64,000 nt of DNA from Tectiglobus sp965215755 (GCA_965215755.1 OZ244119.1:1054001-1118000), one strand, 5' to 3'; positions 1 to 9,405 are shown, numbered from the stretch's first letter. Notes: generated by a model not told the origin, from the letters alone. A program made the numbers and translations.

Positions 1-1
1 T

Positions 2-2500
2 GCAGAGCGCAATGCAAAACTTGCTACACAGTCTGAGTTTCTGGCCAACCTCGCCCAGCGGCCGGAAAGCGACGGGGCCACGGGTCTCTTGCTGGCTCTT
101 GCTGGTGTACCTGACGAGACGTTGGTCAATGGGGTGCCGCTGGCAGCTCGTCCCGCCGTCCCGGCTATTCAGCGCGCACTCTACAATCGCCAGCGCGACC
201 TACGCGAACGAATGGTGCTTGCCGACGAGGGAGCTGAGATTTCCAAGGCCCAATTTGCGGCCGACGGTAAGCTGATCGTCACTTCGGGCAAGCAGTTTGC
301 GCGAATCTGGGACGCGAAAACGGGTCAGTTGAAGACAAAGTTTAAACCGCCGGGGTCCCCTCCGCTGAGTCTTGACCCCGTCACGAACGCGGACGCCACC
401 CGTCTGGTGACGATAAACGGGAATGGTCACGTCCACGTCTGGGATGGCCGAACGGGAAGTCCAACCGCACGGCTCGACCCAAAGATGAGTGGCAGGGTGT
501 CGTTCGTCGCTATGAGCCCCGACAGTCAGCGGATCGTGACGGTAGGCGGTTCGCGGTTCCGTGTTTGGGACGCAGCGACTGGTGTCTTTCTCAGTGGCCT
601 CAATTTCCGTGGACTACGGCTTCTCCAGTCCTCTTTTAGCCCTGACGGTCGGTGGATTGCCATAGCATCAACCGCTGGCTCTGCAGTCTGGATTCTGGAA
701 GCAGCAACTTTTCAGGTTACATCTGTACTCAAATCAAAACGCGGGGAGATGTTGACAGCTGTCTTCGGGCCGGATGGCCGCCATGTTGTTACAAGCGGCT
801 CGATTGGACCGGGAAGGCTTTGGGAAGTGGCAACCGCAAAGCAAATCGCAGTCCTGGAAAGCCATGCTCCTTCGGTTGGTGCTGCCACCTTCAGTCGAGA
901 TGGCACACGCGTCATGATGGCAGCCTCGGGCGGGCCGGTCCGTATTTGGGATGTAGCTACCGGGACGGAACAGACCGTATTGCGTGGACAGTCTTATGCG
1001 AGAGCCACCGAGTTTAGCCCGGACAATTCACGGGTCGTTACTGGCCACATGGATGGCATTGTCCGAGTTTGGGACGTTGACAACGGTGAAATCATCACGG
1101 CTCTACGAGGTCACCGCACCGCGATCATTAGTGCCAGTTTTACACCCGATGGACGCACGGTGCTTTCAGCGAGCAACGATGGAACAGCGCGTCTCTGGGA
1201 CGTCCGTGAACATCCGAGCGCTACGATTTTCAAGACCCACAGTAGTGCTGAGGATGCTGCATTCAGCCCGGATGGCACAAGGGTCGCGACGGCTGGATCG
1301 CGCGGCAAGTTTGGTAGGCCTGGTTGGCGCGGTGTAGTAAGACTTTGGGACGCGCGGACCGGTTCGGCACTAGCAGACCTAAAAGGCCATGTCGATCTTG
1401 TTTATCGCGTAGCTTTTGATCCAAAGCGCAAACACCTGGCCTCAGCGTCCCGCGATGGTAGCGTCCGAATTTGGGACGCTGGAAGCGGTAAACAACTCAA
1501 GGTGCTTGCGGGCGGTGGCGAAGACGGGTTTCGAACGTTGACCTACGGCCCACACGGCCGGCGGCTCGCGGCAGCATCGTGGAGCAGTGATGCGTTCCTG
1601 TGGGATGCCAAAACTGGCGAACGAATCGCTGTCCTTACCGGACATAAGAATGGTGTTTGGAAGGTCGCCTTCAGTCCTGATGGCCGCAAGCTTGTCACAG
1701 TAGGCAAAGACCCGCACGCGCGCGTATGGGATTCTACCACCGGAAAGCAAATCATGCTGCTCACCTCACGCGCAGAACAGCTCCGGAGCGTTACCTTCAG
1801 CCCGAACGGCTCTCGAATAGCAACAACTCCCTGGGGCGGACCAATCCAGATCTGGGACGCGGAAACGGGCCGTGAGATCGCGGCTCTCGAAGGCCAGCCG
1901 GGCATAATCTGGAGCGTTGCGTTCAGTCCTGACGGTACGAAACTAATCAGCACCGGCAACGATCACTCCGGGGCGCGGCTCTGGGACATCGATAACGCCA
2001 AGGAAAGCTGGCGCACCCCAGGCTTTCTCGTTGGTCTCACTTTCAGCCCTGACGGTCGCCGTGCCGTAGTGACCGGCGACGACGGAAGGGCAACGATATT
2101 TGACGTTGCAAGCGGAGTGAACATCGCCGAGGCCACCTATGTCCCGGAGGAGATCAAGCGTCCGTCCTTCTCACCAGATGGCAAGCGATTATTGCTGGTG
2201 CGGGGTAAATTTGGAGCTGCAGCTGTTCGATACTTTAAAACGCTGCAAGAGCTGACTGACCACTCCAAACGCATCGTTCCGCGTTGTCTGACGTTGGTTG
2301 AAAGAAAGAGATTTAAGTTGCCCCTCGAGCCTGAGCGATGGTGTATCACGGGTGCCGGGCGGGAAGCGGAAAAGAATCCGGCCAATTGGGCGCCGAAGTG
2401 GCCTTACCGAACAGCAAGATGGCGCGATTGGCTCGTTAATCTGGATCGGGGTGAGAATGTAGTACCCCCTCAAGCGACTGAAGAGCCAATTCAGTGGTAA
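2..2500 (+). CDS. WD40 beta-propeller protein, C-terminal part of a TM-WD40 (TIR/caspase-type) protein; 5' end outside window
   Basis: The frame is open from base 2 with no stop, so the gene starts upstream; the first ATG in frame (89) lies inside a conserved stretch and is not the start. The first residues (AKLATQSEFLANLAQ, then GLLLALAGVPDE) match the segment just after the transmembrane helix of the TIR-WD40 protein at 20229-22811 (LALATQSGLLAERA, AMLLAVEALPD). About 15 WD repeats follow, each with an LWD/IWD/VWD signature and 'FSPDG' turns, enough for two propellers. The C-terminus carries IVPRCLTLVERKRFKLP...RWC, also shared with that protein. The missing N-terminus probably holds an effector domain plus a membrane anchor (inference). 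It is followed by a gap and an IS91-type element. I am sure of the WD40 fold; the cellular role is unknown. Confidence 0.85.
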   Translation, partial: AERNAKLATQSEFLANLAQRPESDGATGLLLALAGVPDETLVNGVPLAARPAVPAIQRALYNRQRDLRERMVLADEGAEISKAQFAADGKLIVTSGKQFARIWDAKTGQLKTKFKPPGSPPLSLDPVTNADATRLVTINGNGHVHVWDGRTGSPTARLDPKMSGRVSFVAMSPDSQRIVTVGGSRFRVWDAATGVFLSGLNFRGLRLLQSSFSPDGRWIAIASTAGSAVWILEAATFQVTSVLKSKRGEMLTAVFGPDGRHVVTSGSIGPGRLWEVATAKQIAVLESHAPSVGAATFSRDGTRVMMAASGGPVRIWDVATGTEQTVLRGQSYARATEFSPDNSRVVTGHMDGIVRVWDVDNGEIITALRGHRTAIISASFTPDGRTVLSASNDGTARLWDVREHPSATIFKTHSSAEDAAFSPDGTRVATAGSRGKFGRPGWRGVVRLWDARTGSALADLKGHVDLVYRVAFDPKRKHLASASRDGSVRIWDAGSGKQLKVLAGGGEDGFRTLTYGPHGRRLAAASWSSDAFLWDAKTGERIAVLTGHKNGVWKVAFSPDGRKLVTVGKDPHARVWDSTTGKQIMLLTSRAEQLRSVTFSPNGSRIATTPWGGPIQIWDAETGREIAALEGQPGIIWSVAFSPDGTKLISTGNDHSGARLWDIDNAKESWRTPGFLVGLTFSPDGRRAVVTGDDGRATIFDVASGVNIAEATYVPEEIKRPSFSPDGKRLLLVRGKFGAAAVRYFKTLQELTDHSKRIVPRCLTLVERKRFKLPLEPERWCITGAGREAEKNPANWAPKWPYRTARWRDWLVNLDRGENVVPPQATEEPIQW

Positions 2501-2960
2501 AAATCTCCCACGCGGATTTTGCTTTCGCTTCTGGCCTGTCTGTTTCATAGGAAAAATGAGCACATCGTGTCCGCTTAGTGGGACAACTTCTGCCGTGATG
2601 TACTCAGGCACGACTTAGCGGCAGTTGTGAAGAGTTTCGGATGCTGGCGATCGATGAGATTTCCACACGCACTGGAGCCGGCGTCCGAAAGTCGTCAGGG
2701 AAGGAACCCGCGGGCGGTTGGGCGAGGAGCGTGCCGCGACTGCTATGGGTTTTTGGCGGCCGGGCGTGGCCTGTCGGATTGGTGAGGGGTGCATACCGCA
2801 CGGTTGTGTGAGGCATGCAAGGTGAGCCACCGGGGCTTGCCTGTCATTGGTAAGAACATTTTTGCGATCGTCGAGGTCATGATGAGGCGATCGGGACGCA
2901 GCCGAGCGTTGCAGCGCGGGGGCCGCCTTATGACAACGTTATTCTGGCAGCGCGTTGAGA
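2501..2960. other. Gap between the WD40 gene and the IS91-type element
   Basis: No convincing gene is seen. Short open frames on both strands here overlap each other and have no recognisable domain. The right part, about 2610-2960, is GC-rich and probably belongs to the non-coding 3' end of the IS91-type element, whose transposase stops at 2961. I could not define the terminus. Confidence 0.4.
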
Positions 2961-4184
2961 TCATGAACTATCGATGCCTGCCGGTTCCGATACGTTGTTT
3001 GGCGTTGTGCCGGGCGCGAAGGTCTCGATGATGCGCATAGCGTGGCCGCATGAAGGACATGGCATTGGCCAGGCGTCATCGGGAGTTGCCCCAGGCTCAG
3101 CGTCGTCGTTGCCGTTAGAGGTATCGTTGACGATTGGCTCCGGGGTCCCAAGGAGATCGCGCATCCTGGCGAGATTAACAGCCTTCACGCCGCTTGCGAG
3201 AAGGCCGTAATGGCGAATGCGGTGGAGCCCTTTGGGCAGGACATGGATGAGGAGGCGGCGAATGAACTCGTGCGGGGTGAGCATCATCGTCGTGTATCGG
3301 GCGCTGCCATTGCGGCGGTAATCCTTGACGCGGAACATAACACGCGCGGCATCGGCCTTGATCAGCCGCCGGTTGGAGATGGCGACGCGGTGGGTGTAGC
3401 GCGACAGGTAGGCGAGCACGGCGTTCGGTCCGGCGAACGGGCGCTTGGCATAGACGAACCACTTGCGCCGGCGCAGCGGCCTGAGGAAGCGTTTGAAGGC
3501 ACGCAGATCGCCAAGATGGGCCTGCGCGCCGAAGAAGTTGAGCTGGCCGGCCACGTGCGCTGCCACGAGCTTATCGATCATGACGTTACGGAAGCGCTTC
3601 GAGAGCGCCCTGACCGGTACGAAGAAGCCCTTGCGGCAGGCGATCCAGCGTGAGCCATCCGACGACATCCCGCCGCCCGGCACGATCATATGGACGTGCG
3701 GGTGATGCGTCATGGCTGAGCCCCAGGTGTGCAGCACCGAGGTGATCGCGACCCTGGCGCCGAGGTGCTTGGGATCGGCGGCAATGGTTTGCATCGTCTC
3801 GGCCGACACCTTGAACAGCAGATCGTAGATCACGCGCTTGTTGTGGTACGCGATATCGGCGATCCGGGCAGGCAGGGTGAACACGACGTGGAAGTAGTCG
3901 ACCGGCAGCAGTTCGGCCTGCCGCGCCTCCATCCACTCGCGTGCCTTGCCGCCCTGGCATTTGGGGCAATGCCGGTTGCGGCAGGAGTTGTAGGCAATGT
4001 GCGTGTGCCGGCACGCCCCGTTCTGACAACGCGCAACGTGTCCGCCGAGCGCTGCCGTGCGGCAACGCTCGATGGCCGACATGACCTTCATCTGGTCGAG
4101 ACTGACGTGACCGCGGTTGGCATCACGCCATGCGGGACCAAAGGCACGGAAGATATCCGCGACCTCCAGCGATGGACGGGACAC
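2961..4184 (-). CDS. tnpA: IS91-family transposase (Y2 HUH endonuclease)
   Basis: This 407-aa protein cleaves and rejoins single-stranded DNA during IS91 transposition. An N-terminal zinc-binding segment has cysteines in CQNGACRH and CRNRHCPKC (residues 53-76). The HUH metal motif is HPHVH at 161-165, followed by GGG. The two nucleophile tyrosines lie in AYLSRYTHR (Y259 and Y263). A second Cys pair (PCPSCGH) occurs near the C-terminus. Length and motif order fit the family, and nothing looks broken. The gene follows the recombinase at 4197 by 12 nt, so they probably share a transcript. Identification is firm; current activity is not shown by sequence. Confidence 0.93.
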   Translation of the reverse strand: MSRPSLEVADIFRAFGPAWRDANRGHVSLDQMKVMSAIERCRTAALGGHVARCQNGACRHTHIAYNSCRNRHCPKCQGGKAREWMEARQAELLPVDYFHVVFTLPARIADIAYHNKRVIYDLLFKVSAETMQTIAADPKHLGARVAITSVLHTWGSAMTHHPHVHMIVPGGGMSSDGSRWIACRKGFFVPVRALSKRFRNVMIDKLVAAHVAGQLNFFGAQAHLGDLRAFKRFLRPLRRRKWFVYAKRPFAGPNAVLAYLSRYTHRVAISNRRLIKADAARVMFRVKDYRRNGSARYTTMMLTPHEFIRRLLIHVLPKGLHRIRHYGLLASGVKAVNLARMRDLLGTPEPIVNDTSNGNDDAEPGATPDDAWPMPCPSCGHAMRIIETFAPGTTPNNVSEPAGIDSS

Positions 4185-4196
4185 GATCGGGCTCGG

Positions 4197-5084
4197 CTAT
4201 CTGTCCGGCTCGTCGTCCTTGTCCAGCGGGGCAATATGCAGCCGGTCGAGCGGGCTCATCACCGAGCGCAACGTGTTGGTTGCAACCTGCGTGTAGCGCG
4301 CCGTCGTGTCCAACTTCGCATGGCCGAGCAGGACCTGGATTACGCGTACGTCGATGTCACTTTCAAGCAGGTGCGTCGCGAACGAGTGTCTGAGTGTGTG
4401 CGGCGTCACCCACGTGCCGAGGCCGGCTGCTTCCGCTGCCATGTGGCAGACACGGTTGAGCTGCCGCACGGTGATGGGACGCAGCGGATCCTGGCCCGGG
4501 AACAGCCAGCCCTTGGAGCGGCACTGCAGCCACCATGAACGCAAGAGTTCGAGCAAGTGTGGGGAGAGCATTGCATGGCGGTCCTTGCGCCCCTTGCCCA
4601 TCTCGACGCGGATCAACATGCGCTTGGAATCAATATCGCTGACGCGCAGCATGACGACCTCTCCGCCCCTGAGGCCCGCTCCGTAGGCGATGCTCAACGC
4701 CGCCTTGTACTTGAGGCCGGGTCCCGGAGCGGCGTCGAGCAGGCGGGCGACATCCTCGGGCGGCAGCACCCGCGGCAGCTTCCTCGGATAGTTCGTACGC
4801 GCCAGTTGATGGGCGAGATCGGCCCGCCCGAGCGTGACGGTTAGAAAGAAGCGTAGCGCGGAGGCCTGCGTGTTCATCTTCGGCGGTTGCGCACCCCCGG
4901 AAATCTGGGCCGCCTGGAAACGCCTGAGATCATCGCTGGTAACTGTGTCCGGCGATCGACCGATAAAATCAGCCAATGCCTCGACATGGCGGATATAGTC
5001 GTGCTTGGTCTTGTCGACGAAGTTGCGGTTCGTCATGTCCTGCAGCATACGCCGGCGCAGATCGGTAATCGGCTTGTCGGTCAT
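4197..5084 (-). CDS. Tyrosine recombinase of the IS91-type element
   Basis: This 295-aa site-specific recombinase has a SAM-like N-terminal DNA-binding domain (about residues 15-95) and a catalytic domain. It has the family residues: Arg in YGAGLRGGEV, HTLRH, LLGH and the nucleophile Tyr in ARYTQV. I chose the ATG at 5084 because an AGGAG ribosome site lies upstream; an ATG at 5132 would add 16 residues without support. It lies just ahead of the HUH transposase, an arrangement seen in one IS91 subgroup, where the recombinase is thought to help process or resolve the element (inference). It is unrelated in position to the tRNA integrase at 27246. Confidence 0.9.
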   Translation of the reverse strand: MTDKPITDLRRRMLQDMTNRNFVDKTKHDYIRHVEALADFIGRSPDTVTSDDLRRFQAAQISGGAQPPKMNTQASALRFFLTVTLGRADLAHQLARTNYPRKLPRVLPPEDVARLLDAAPGPGLKYKAALSIAYGAGLRGGEVVMLRVSDIDSKRMLIRVEMGKGRKDRHAMLSPHLLELLRSWWLQCRSKGWLFPGQDPLRPITVRQLNRVCHMAAEAAGLGTWVTPHTLRHSFATHLLESDIDVRVIQVLLGHAKLDTTARYTQVATNTLRSVMSPLDRLHIAPLDKDDEPDR

Positions 5085-5888
5085 CGGGGGCTCCTGTCTT
5101 GAGGTTGGAGTTGGGAACCCCTCAATCCTCAAGACGGCCTCCTCCGACCGTTACCGCTTGTTCCTCAGTTGGTTACTCCGACACTCGCCCCACCGCATGG
5201 TCCGCGCGCAGCGCACTCCCGCGTAAGCGGGTTCGTTCTATGACCCAAACCGGCTGTCGCGAAGTTTTCAATCTCGCAACGCACAACAATTGCCCGTCGC
5301 TATAAGCGGACCTGAGCAAATGCAACATCGCCGAGGCACGTGACCGACGCGATGATCAAATAGCCGACATTCCAAGCGCACCCTAACTCAGCCAGGAAGT
5401 GCATACTCTTATGCATTCAGCTATCAGCTAGCAAAGACTGCCCAGCAGTGACAGTTGTCTGAATTCTAAGTACTCGCGGGAACAGGCGTCAGCACAGAGC
5501 GAAAAATGAAACTTGCCACCATCATGACGCGCGAAATAGTTCACCAAGGTCTCCGAATGCGGAGTGCTTAAGGTTCTCGTCTATGAACCGAGACACAAGC
5601 CTGGCGCTGCAACGGCGCTCACAAAAAAAGATGCCCACCAGAGAGATGGTGGGCAGTTAGTAAACGTATTGAATCTGTCCAAACAAATGACCCGTGTTTA
5701 TTGCCGATCACGCTCCAGAGCTCAACTATTCGCAATGAACCATCAAAATGCTGCTGGGTGCAGGCAAAAACAAACCCCGCTCAGCAGGAAGAGAGTTGGA
5801 AACAAACTATCTTATCCGGTTCAGAGGGGGCAATGGGCTTGGCTTCATGCTATTGTGCGTTGTTGTAGTGGGTAGGATCAAGAAAGTC
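5085..5888. other. Gap of about 800 nt between the IS91-type element and the HD gene
   Basis: No protein gene is supported. An open frame at 5564-5875 has no recognisable domain. A frame extending upstream of 5889 in the HD gene's phase would add 47 residues with no family similarity. A strong minus-strand terminator-like hairpin at 5622-5655 suggests a minus-strand transcript ends here, although no minus-strand gene is seen upstream of it. Confidence 0.5.
5622..5655 (-). terminator. Intrinsic terminator, minus strand, without an evident gene
   Basis: TGCCCACCA (5632-5640) pairs perfectly with TGGTGGGCA (5647-5655) around a 6-nt loop. Read on the minus strand, the hairpin is followed after one base by a run of seven T (the A run at 5623-5629). 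This is a textbook rho-independent terminator for leftward transcription. Confidence 0.7.
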
Positions 5889-6542
5889 ATGACAATAGAA
5901 GTAGTGCCCGGTCGCACGATAACTGATGAGCTTCGGCGTCAGATCAAGGAAGAGCTGCCAGAGATAGATCAGATCGAGGACCAGGATTTGCGCGAGAAGA
6001 GCGTAGAGGCATGGGCCTTCGCCATCACAAGCTCTAGTTTTACGTCAATCAAGCAAATCGCGCCATCTGGAAATCCTGACATCAACGAGGCACGGCGCGG
6101 AGACCAAACAGACCATCTGCGTGGTGTAACACGGATGGCATTGGCGATTGCTAAGGAGATGCAATCGATCTACCCCGAGCTTGAAATCGATATGGACGTC
6201 ATATTGGCGGGCGGCCTTTTGCATGATGTGGGAAAGGCATGGGAGTTCGACCCAGAACGTCGTAAGCTATGGTCGCGTAAACAGAAACAAACTGGCAGGC
6301 CGTCGATCCGCCATCCGGCAATGGGCGCGCACATTTGCCTAACGGTTGGTTTGCCTGAGGAGATCGCTCACATTGCAATGGCTCACTCTGGCGAGGGTGA
6401 ACTTCTTGTCAGGAGCCTGGAATGCATGATTGTCCATCAGGCTGACTACACCTTTTGGAACACGCTTATCGCAGGCAACTTTGTTAAGCCTGAGACCGTT
6501 CGCCCGAACATGCGAAAGTATGTTGATGGCAGTCCAGTCTGA
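5889..6542 (+). CDS. HD-domain metal-dependent hydrolase
   Basis: This 217-aa protein has an HD-superfamily phosphohydrolase fold. Metal-binding residues appear in order: H76 (DHLRGV), H112-D113 (GLLHDVGK), H142 (RHPAMGAH), H166 (AHSGEG) and D186 (VHQADY). Such proteins hydrolyse phosphoester or related bonds in nucleotides or metabolites; the substrate cannot be told here. I chose the ATG at 5889 because family similarity begins shortly after it. The gene lies 40 nt upstream of an enolase-superfamily gene, so both are likely cotranscribed. That suggests a role in small-molecule catabolism rather than nucleotide signalling (inference). Confidence 0.8.
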   Translation: MTIEVVPGRTITDELRRQIKEELPEIDQIEDQDLREKSVEAWAFAITSSSFTSIKQIAPSGNPDINEARRGDQTDHLRGVTRMALAIAKEMQSIYPELEIDMDVILAGGLLHDVGKAWEFDPERRKLWSRKQKQTGRPSIRHPAMGAHICLTVGLPEEIAHIAMAHSGEGELLVRSLECMIVHQADYTFWNTLIAGNFVKPETVRPNMRKYVDGSPV

Positions 6543-6582
6543 CCGAGGATTCGCTCGACTTTAGAGGTAGGCAGCCCAACGA

Positions 6583-7752
6583 ATGCAAATGAAGATTACG
6601 AACATCAAACCAATTCGGGCTGGGCAGTTCCTTTTTGTTCAGATCGAGACGGACGCGGGAATTCAAGGTATCGGAGAAGGTGGTTCGTGGGGCCACATCG
6701 AGGCAGCTACATCTGCTATTGAAAAATTCGCGACGTATCTGGTCGGCAAAGACCCAACGCCTATCGAGCACCACTGGGGTGTAATGCATCGGTTTGCCTA
6801 CTTTCAGGGGCATGCAATCAATGCAGCTATTTCTGCAATCGACATTGCACTTTGGGACATAAAGGGCAAAGCTCTGGGCATACCCGTTCATCAGTTGTTC
6901 GGTGGGGCAGTACGCTCACGCGCGAGGGTTTACGCACACGTCAATGAGAAGAACATTGATCTCGCCATCGACGAAATCAAACGGAAGAGAGCTCAAGGCT
7001 TTACCGCAATCGGTCACATCAACCCATTCAATGACGATCACAAAGGCGAGGCTTATTTTAAGACCCACGTAAAGAAAATTGATGATGCTGTAGAACGCGT
7101 CCGCCTCATGCGCCAAGCGGCGGGCGATGACATGGACATATGCTTGGAAGTGCACAGACGATTAACGCCTGCGGAAGCTATCGAGTTCGCGCGTGCCGTT
7201 GAACCATTCAGACCTATGTTCATTGAGGATCCGATTAGATTCGAAAACGCGGATTCAATGGCGCGGGTGGCAGAGAAGATCAACGTCCCAATTGCAACGG
7301 GAGAGCGCTTCAAATCAATCTATGAGTTCCGTGATTTATTTGTACGAGGTGCGGTTGAATTCGCACGGATCGACGTCTGTCTTTGCGGAGGAATTACGGG
7401 CGCGCGCAAGGTTGCAGCTATGGCAGAGGCTTTCGATATTATGGTGGTGCCTCACAACCCACTATCCCCTATTGGCCTTGCGGCATGCCTGCAGGTTGCC
7501 GCATCGATTGCCAATTTCGCAATACAGGAGTTTACTACTGGGTTGGAGGCGCAGGGTGCCGCAACAACTGAATCGCATTTGGGGTCGGATATCGTTGACG
7601 GCGTCCCAGAGCCCGAGAATGGCTTCGTGGATATTCCTACTCGACCCGGAATCGGGATTGAGCTTGTAGGCAATGCAGCAGAGATAAGGCCAGTCTTCAC
7701 CCGACCGGTCGCAATGCGTCATCATGTAGATGGTTCACCTCTTGATCAGTAA
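6583..7752 (+). CDS. Enolase-superfamily (mandelate racemase/muconate lactonising type) sugar-acid dehydratase-like enzyme
   Basis: This 389-aa enzyme has an N-terminal capping domain (residues 1-115) and a TIM barrel. Expected metal ligands are E189 (LEVH), E215 (FIEDP) and E241 (ATGERF); H291 (VPHNPLSPIG) fits the catalytic acid/base of the galactonate/mannonate dehydratase group, with H191 as a second acid. The first ligand is Glu where this group usually has Asp. The family abstracts a proton next to a carboxylate, here probably dehydrating an aldonate-type acid (inference). An alternative start two codons downstream is possible. Upstream is the HD hydrolase; downstream is a D-malate/tartrate dehydrogenase, consistent with hydroxy-acid catabolism. 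Confidence 0.85.
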   Translation: MQMKITNIKPIRAGQFLFVQIETDAGIQGIGEGGSWGHIEAATSAIEKFATYLVGKDPTPIEHHWGVMHRFAYFQGHAINAAISAIDIALWDIKGKALGIPVHQLFGGAVRSRARVYAHVNEKNIDLAIDEIKRKRAQGFTAIGHINPFNDDHKGEAYFKTHVKKIDDAVERVRLMRQAAGDDMDICLEVHRRLTPAEAIEFARAVEPFRPMFIEDPIRFENADSMARVAEKINVPIATGERFKSIYEFRDLFVRGAVEFARIDVCLCGGITGARKVAAMAEAFDIMVVPHNPLSPIGLAACLQVAASIANFAIQEFTTGLEAQGAATTESHLGSDIVDGVPEPENGFVDIPTRPGIGIELVGNAAEIRPVFTRPVAMRHHVDGSPLDQ

Positions 7753-7975
7753 TTAAAAGCCGACGCTCCAAGAGGATAATAGAGGAAGATGCAGCCGTGT
7801 GGCCTTTTACGGGATAGTGTTTAGATCAGGGCTGACAGGGAACCCAAACCTGGAGCAAGCTGCAAGTCTTATGGACTTGGTTTGGTCTGACTGCGGTCTC
7901 TCGATTGAAGAGAATTCGCTCAATGAAGAAGTGGTGTAAATTGCATGAACTCGACAAAGCGGAGATGTTAGGAAG

Positions 7976-9052
7976 TTGAAGACCTATAAGATAGCAGCAA
8001 TACCTGGAGATGGCATCGGAACCGAAGTTGTTTCCGCAGGTGTTGAAGTCCTTGATGCAATCGCACAGCGAGACGAGAATTTCGAATTCAAGTTTGAAGA
8101 ATTCGATTGGGGCGGCGAATACTACAAGAAGCACGGGCGCATGATGCCCGAAGACGGCCGCGACCAAATCCGCAATCATGATGCAATTCTGTTCGGATCT
8201 GCGGGCCACCCTGAAATACCGGATCACATCACGTTGTGGGGTCTTCGCCTCAATATCTGTCAGCCGTTCGATCAATATGCGAACGTTCGACCGACGCGCG
8301 TACTGCCCGGCATCACGTCACCGTTGCGGAACGTCAATGACGCCGAACTTGATTGGGTGATTGTTCGAGAAAACTCCGAAGGCGAATATGCTGGGGTAGG
8401 TGGTCGTGTACATCAAGGTTCACCTTTGGAAGCGGCAACCGATGTTGCAATGTTTACTCGTCCTGGGGTCGAGCGGATTATGCGGTTTGCATTTCAGCTT
8501 GCTCAATCCAGACCGCGAAAGCTGCTTACAGTTGTTACCAAGTCAAATGCTCAGCGCCATGCCATGGTGATGTGGGATGAGATCGCTACTGAAATTGCAT
8601 CCGAGTTCCCTGACGTGACTTGGGATAAGATGCTGGTCGATGCAATGACCATGCGGATGGTAGCAAAGCCAGAATCCATTGACACAATCGTTGCCACCAA
8701 CCTTCACGCAGATATCTTGTCTGACCTGGCTGCGGCGCTATCCGGTTCACTGGGAATCGCTCCGACAGCGAACCTAAATCCCGAACGGTCGTTCCCATCG
8801 ATGTTCGAGCCGATACACGGCTCTGCATTCGATATCATGGGACAAGGTATTGCCAATCCTATCGGTACGTTCTGGTCAAGCGTCATGCTACTGGAACATA
8901 TTGGCGAGCAATCAGCGGCAACGCGATTAATGAGAGCTGTTGAACAAGTCACAGCTGAGCCGCGCTTCCACACCCCAGACCTTGGCGGAGAGGCAACTAC
9001 GCGAGAAGTCACTGATGCGGTTATCAACGCGGTTCGTGGTGCTAACGATTAG
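7976..9052 (+). CDS. Tartrate/D-malate dehydrogenase, isopropylmalate dehydrogenase family
   Basis: This 358-aa beta-decarboxylating dehydrogenase oxidises a 2-hydroxy diacid with NAD and Mg/Mn. It has the family N-terminus AAIPGDGIGTEV, the RENSEGEYAG loop (131-140), catalytic K189 (VVTKSN), metal-site aspartates D222, D246 and D250 (VDAMTM, NLHADILSD) and the EPIHGSAFDIMGQG loop. The WGGEYY and LWGLRLNICQPFDQYANVRP features resemble tartrate/D-malate dehydrogenases more than leucine-pathway LeuB. The start is TTG, preceded by AGGAAG. It lies 223 nt after the dehydratase; the pair could handle a sugar acid or tartrate-like substrate. The family is firm, the substrate only probable. Confidence 0.85.
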   Translation: MKTYKIAAIPGDGIGTEVVSAGVEVLDAIAQRDENFEFKFEEFDWGGEYYKKHGRMMPEDGRDQIRNHDAILFGSAGHPEIPDHITLWGLRLNICQPFDQYANVRPTRVLPGITSPLRNVNDAELDWVIVRENSEGEYAGVGGRVHQGSPLEAATDVAMFTRPGVERIMRFAFQLAQSRPRKLLTVVTKSNAQRHAMVMWDEIATEIASEFPDVTWDKMLVDAMTMRMVAKPESIDTIVATNLHADILSDLAAALSGSLGIAPTANLNPERSFPSMFEPIHGSAFDIMGQGIANPIGTFWSSVMLLEHIGEQSAATRLMRAVEQVTAEPRFHTPDLGGEATTREVTDAVINAVRGAND

Positions 9053-9405
9053 CAATGGCAACTTAGTCCGGTTGTGGACAAGGCTCTATTGGGATGGGAC
9101 TGACAGGCGGCAAGCTGGTGCTCAGAGCTCAAAACGCTCTGCCACTAAGCACCAAATTAACAAGGATCAATACTCGGAAATGTTCGATAGATCTAAGAGC
9201 TGCTGCAACACCCATGTTGATCTCCGAGCATTTCGCTGAGAGCGATTCGGCGAGTAATGTTCCGCAACGACTTGCTCAAGTCCCAGCCGCTGCTGAGCAA
9301 CTTTGACGGTTAGCTGATAAACAGAAGCGGCCCTGGAGTTCTGACATTATGGCAGCCGCAGCAACACAATGCCGTCATCAAGAACAAAATACGGCGCAGA
9401 GTTTC
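9053..9405. other. Gap between convergent genes
   Basis: I see no gene, tRNA or clear terminator here. Open frames in it are short and give no recognisable protein. Confidence 0.5.

Larger units (their letters stand above)
2961..5084 (-). mobile_element. IS91-type element: HUH transposase plus tyrosine recombinase
   Basis: Two minus-strand genes 12 nt apart encode a tyrosine recombinase (first in the transcript) and a Y2-type HUH transposase. This pairing is known for a subgroup of IS91-family elements, which move by single-strand, rolling-circle-like transposition and lack inverted repeats and target duplications. The coordinates cover the genes only; the real ends lie somewhat outside them and I could not place them by eye. 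It sits just downstream of the WD40 gene. Confidence 0.8.

Noticed and set aside
3210..4538. Long plus-strand open frames (3210-3653 and 3729-4538) across the IS91-type genes
   Set aside because: They lie antisense to the transposase and recombinase, which have full motif sets; the frames show no family and reflect the GC-rich codon use of the other strand.
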